Below, piece after piece: positions 52,977 through 54,233 of a DNA stretch of 54,233 bases. The stretch covers positions 1 to 54,233 of IMG/VR virus record IMGVR_UViG_3300048927_000792. One strand, written 5' to 3'. The DNA comes from a virus. Under the pieces are notes generated by a model that did not search any database, had not been told where the DNA came from, and was given only the letters and a program-made list of their open reading frames with translations. A program made the position numbers and the translations under genes. Within the stretch, counting starts at the first letter, position 1, and the number at the start of each line of letters is the position of its first letter.

Positions 52977-53221
52977 CCCCCCATAGCATCGCCCGCTGGC
53001 CTGCAATGATGAAGCGCAAGACCGCGGCGGAGTATTGCGACATGAGCGAGGCGGCATTCGAGCGCGAGATCATCGCTGGTCGCTTGCCGTCCGGAATCAT
53101 GTTCGGAGGGCGGGAGCACTGGCGCAAGGATGCGCTTGACGCCGCATTCGCTCGCCTTTCCGGCGAAACCGTGCCTGACTATCGCCGCAGGCTGAGGGGA
53201 GACTATGGCCAAGCTGCCTAA
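52973..53221 (+). CDS. excisionase-like DNA-binding protein
   Basis: 82 residues. MKRKTAAEYCDMSEAAFEREIIAGRLPSGIMFGGREHWRKDALDAA fits the MerR/AlpA-type winged helix of excisionases. ATG at 52973 overlaps the methylase stop; a start at 53006 is also possible. Overlaps the integrase start by 17 nt. Should direct excision. Confidence 0.78.
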   Translation: MTPHSIARWPAMMKRKTAAEYCDMSEAAFEREIIAGRLPSGIMFGGREHWRKDALDAAFARLSGETVPDYRRRLRGDYGQAA

Positions 53222-54233
53222 GCTCGAACATGTGAAGTATGTCCGGTCGAAGGGGAAGGTCTATGCCTACTTCAACACCGGGAAGCGGACCAGTCAGGGA
53301 ACGGCGATATATTCGCCGCTGCCGCACCCGAGCGACGTTGGCTTCTACGACAGCTACGCGGCGATGAAGGGCGCGCGCACGAAGCGGAAGTCGGTCGGAT
53401 ATCTGATCTCCGATCTCGTCCGCGATTACGAAGTGTCGATGGAGAATCGCGCCGATCTCGCGAAGGGCAGCAAGGATCTCTACCGGTCGACCAACCGGCG
53501 CATCATCGAGCACCTGGGCGACTTCCCTGTGAACGACCTCCAGCAAGGCGACGTCCAGTTTGTTCTGGAGAACAAGATGGCCGGGGCGGGCGCCCACAAC
53601 ATCTTTCTATCCGTTCTCGGCATTCTCTACACTTGGGCGCGGCAGAACGGGAAGACGAAGCTGGAACCCACGAAGGACGTGCAGCGGCGTAAAGGCGGCG
53701 AGCATGAGCCATGGCCTGAGCCGATCCTACAGGCCGGACTTGTGGCCAAGGACGATCGGACGCGCCTGGCGATCAACCTCCTCTATTACACCGGCCAACG
53801 GATCAGCGACGTGGTGAAGATGCGGTGGTCTGACATCCACAACGGCGAAATTTTCGTCTTCCAGAAGAAGACCAGCAAGGAAGTCTCGCCTCCACTGCAC
53901 CGCAACCTGAAGGCCGAGCTTGACCGGACGCCCAAGCGCGGCATGACGATCATCTCCAGCCCCTCAGGCCGCCCGGTCGGCGATGAGGCTATCCGGAAAG
54001 ACCTAAAGAAATTCAGCAGTGCGCAAGGCAAGGAGTGCATCCCGCACGGCCTGCGCAAGAACGCGGTCATCGCCTTGCTGGAAGCAGGCTGCACTGTCGC
54101 CGAGGTGTCTGCGATCACTGGCCAGACGTTCCAGATCGTCGAGAAATACGCGACCCAAGTGAACCGGCGCAAGCTGGGGCAGGCAGCCATTCTCAAGCTT
54201 GAGAACATGACAGGTACAGGAAAACGCCCGTAA
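53205..54233 (+). CDS. int: tyrosine integrase
   Basis: 342 residues, complete to the final base. N-terminal arm/core-binding domain (1-165), then the catalytic domain: Arg199 (GQRISDVVKMRW), Lys225 (KKTSKE), His281 and Arg284 (HGLRKN), Gln307 where His or Trp is usual (ITGQT), and nucleophile Tyr315 (EKYAT). Catalyses insertion at attB; attP should lie just beyond this gene, on the far side from the ASCH gene in the circular phage. Confidence 0.93.
   Translation: MAKLPKLEHVKYVRSKGKVYAYFNTGKRTSQGTAIYSPLPHPSDVGFYDSYAAMKGARTKRKSVGYLISDLVRDYEVSMENRADLAKGSKDLYRSTNRRIIEHLGDFPVNDLQQGDVQFVLENKMAGAGAHNIFLSVLGILYTWARQNGKTKLEPTKDVQRRKGGEHEPWPEPILQAGLVAKDDRTRLAINLLYYTGQRISDVVKMRWSDIHNGEIFVFQKKTSKEVSPPLHRNLKAELDRTPKRGMTIISSPSGRPVGDEAIRKDLKKFSSAQGKECIPHGLRKNAVIALLEAGCTVAEVSAITGQTFQIVEKYATQVNRRKLGQAAILKLENMTGTGKRP

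Noticed and set aside
1-54233. tRNA genes, rRNA, CRISPR arrays, insertion sequences
   Set aside because: None seen on reading both strands; no regularly spaced repeats, transposase motifs or tRNA-like arms that pair convincingly. An automated tRNA scan was not possible.

Overview
The window is a nearly complete temperate tailed-phage genome integrated in a GC-rich alphaproteobacterial chromosome. A sphingomonad-type host (Novosphingobium, Sphingobium or Sphingomonas) fits best, judged from protein style and codon use; the species cannot be read from the sequence. Host DNA is limited to a sigma-54-type response regulator cut by the left edge (1-1251). The phage starts near 1439 and its tyrosine integrase ends on the last base (54233), so the right attachment site lies outside.

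Layout. (1) 1439-4663: left end with an ASCH-domain gene that has no start codon, a chain of overlapping small unknown genes, and a small divergent regulatory locus. (2) 4657-7269, minus: lysis cassette (overlapping Rz/Rz1, holin, lytic transglycosylase) and three small genes. (3) 7323-17083, minus: nucleotidyltransferase, receptor-end genes, 1062-residue tail-tip protein, NlpC/P60-like protein, hub proteins, an HNH homing endonuclease, tape measure. (4) 17138-20759: accessory island between tape measure and tail chaperone, with a P22-like Arc/antirepressor immunity unit, a zinc-ribbon membrane protein and a retropepsin-like protein. (5) 20827-31880, minus: tail chaperones, tail tube, head-tail connectors, capsid, cement, protease-scaffold, head morphogenesis protein, and a portal fused to an Acb1-like 2H phosphoesterase. 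(6) 31960-32658, plus: DUF4145 cargo gene. (7) 32655-43449, minus: terminase, many small early genes, a metallopeptidase, O-like replication protein, RusA, GapR-like protein and Cro. (8) 43457-44732: lambda-like operators with a short CI and two downstream lysogeny genes. (9) 44799-54233, plus: recombination operon (ERF, YqaJ exonuclease, SSB, NinB), methyltransferase, excisionase, integrase.

How it fits together. CI has no LexA-like cleavage domain, so induction probably depends on the antirepressor, itself controlled by Arc-type proteins at a 50-bp symmetric operator. The early operons diverge from two operator clusters that share one 19-bp palindrome.

The most striking signal is a promoter family I could align by eye. 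The 12-mer RAYGGCGGTAAW, exactly 19 bp, then a -10 hexamer NANNNT, occurs nine times (plus one degenerate copy) on the minus strand, in front of late transcription units from portal to lysis. In six cases the expected transcription start falls on the ATG and no Shine-Dalgarno is visible, so leaderless late mRNAs are predicted. Plus-strand cargo genes sit directly behind four of these promoters.
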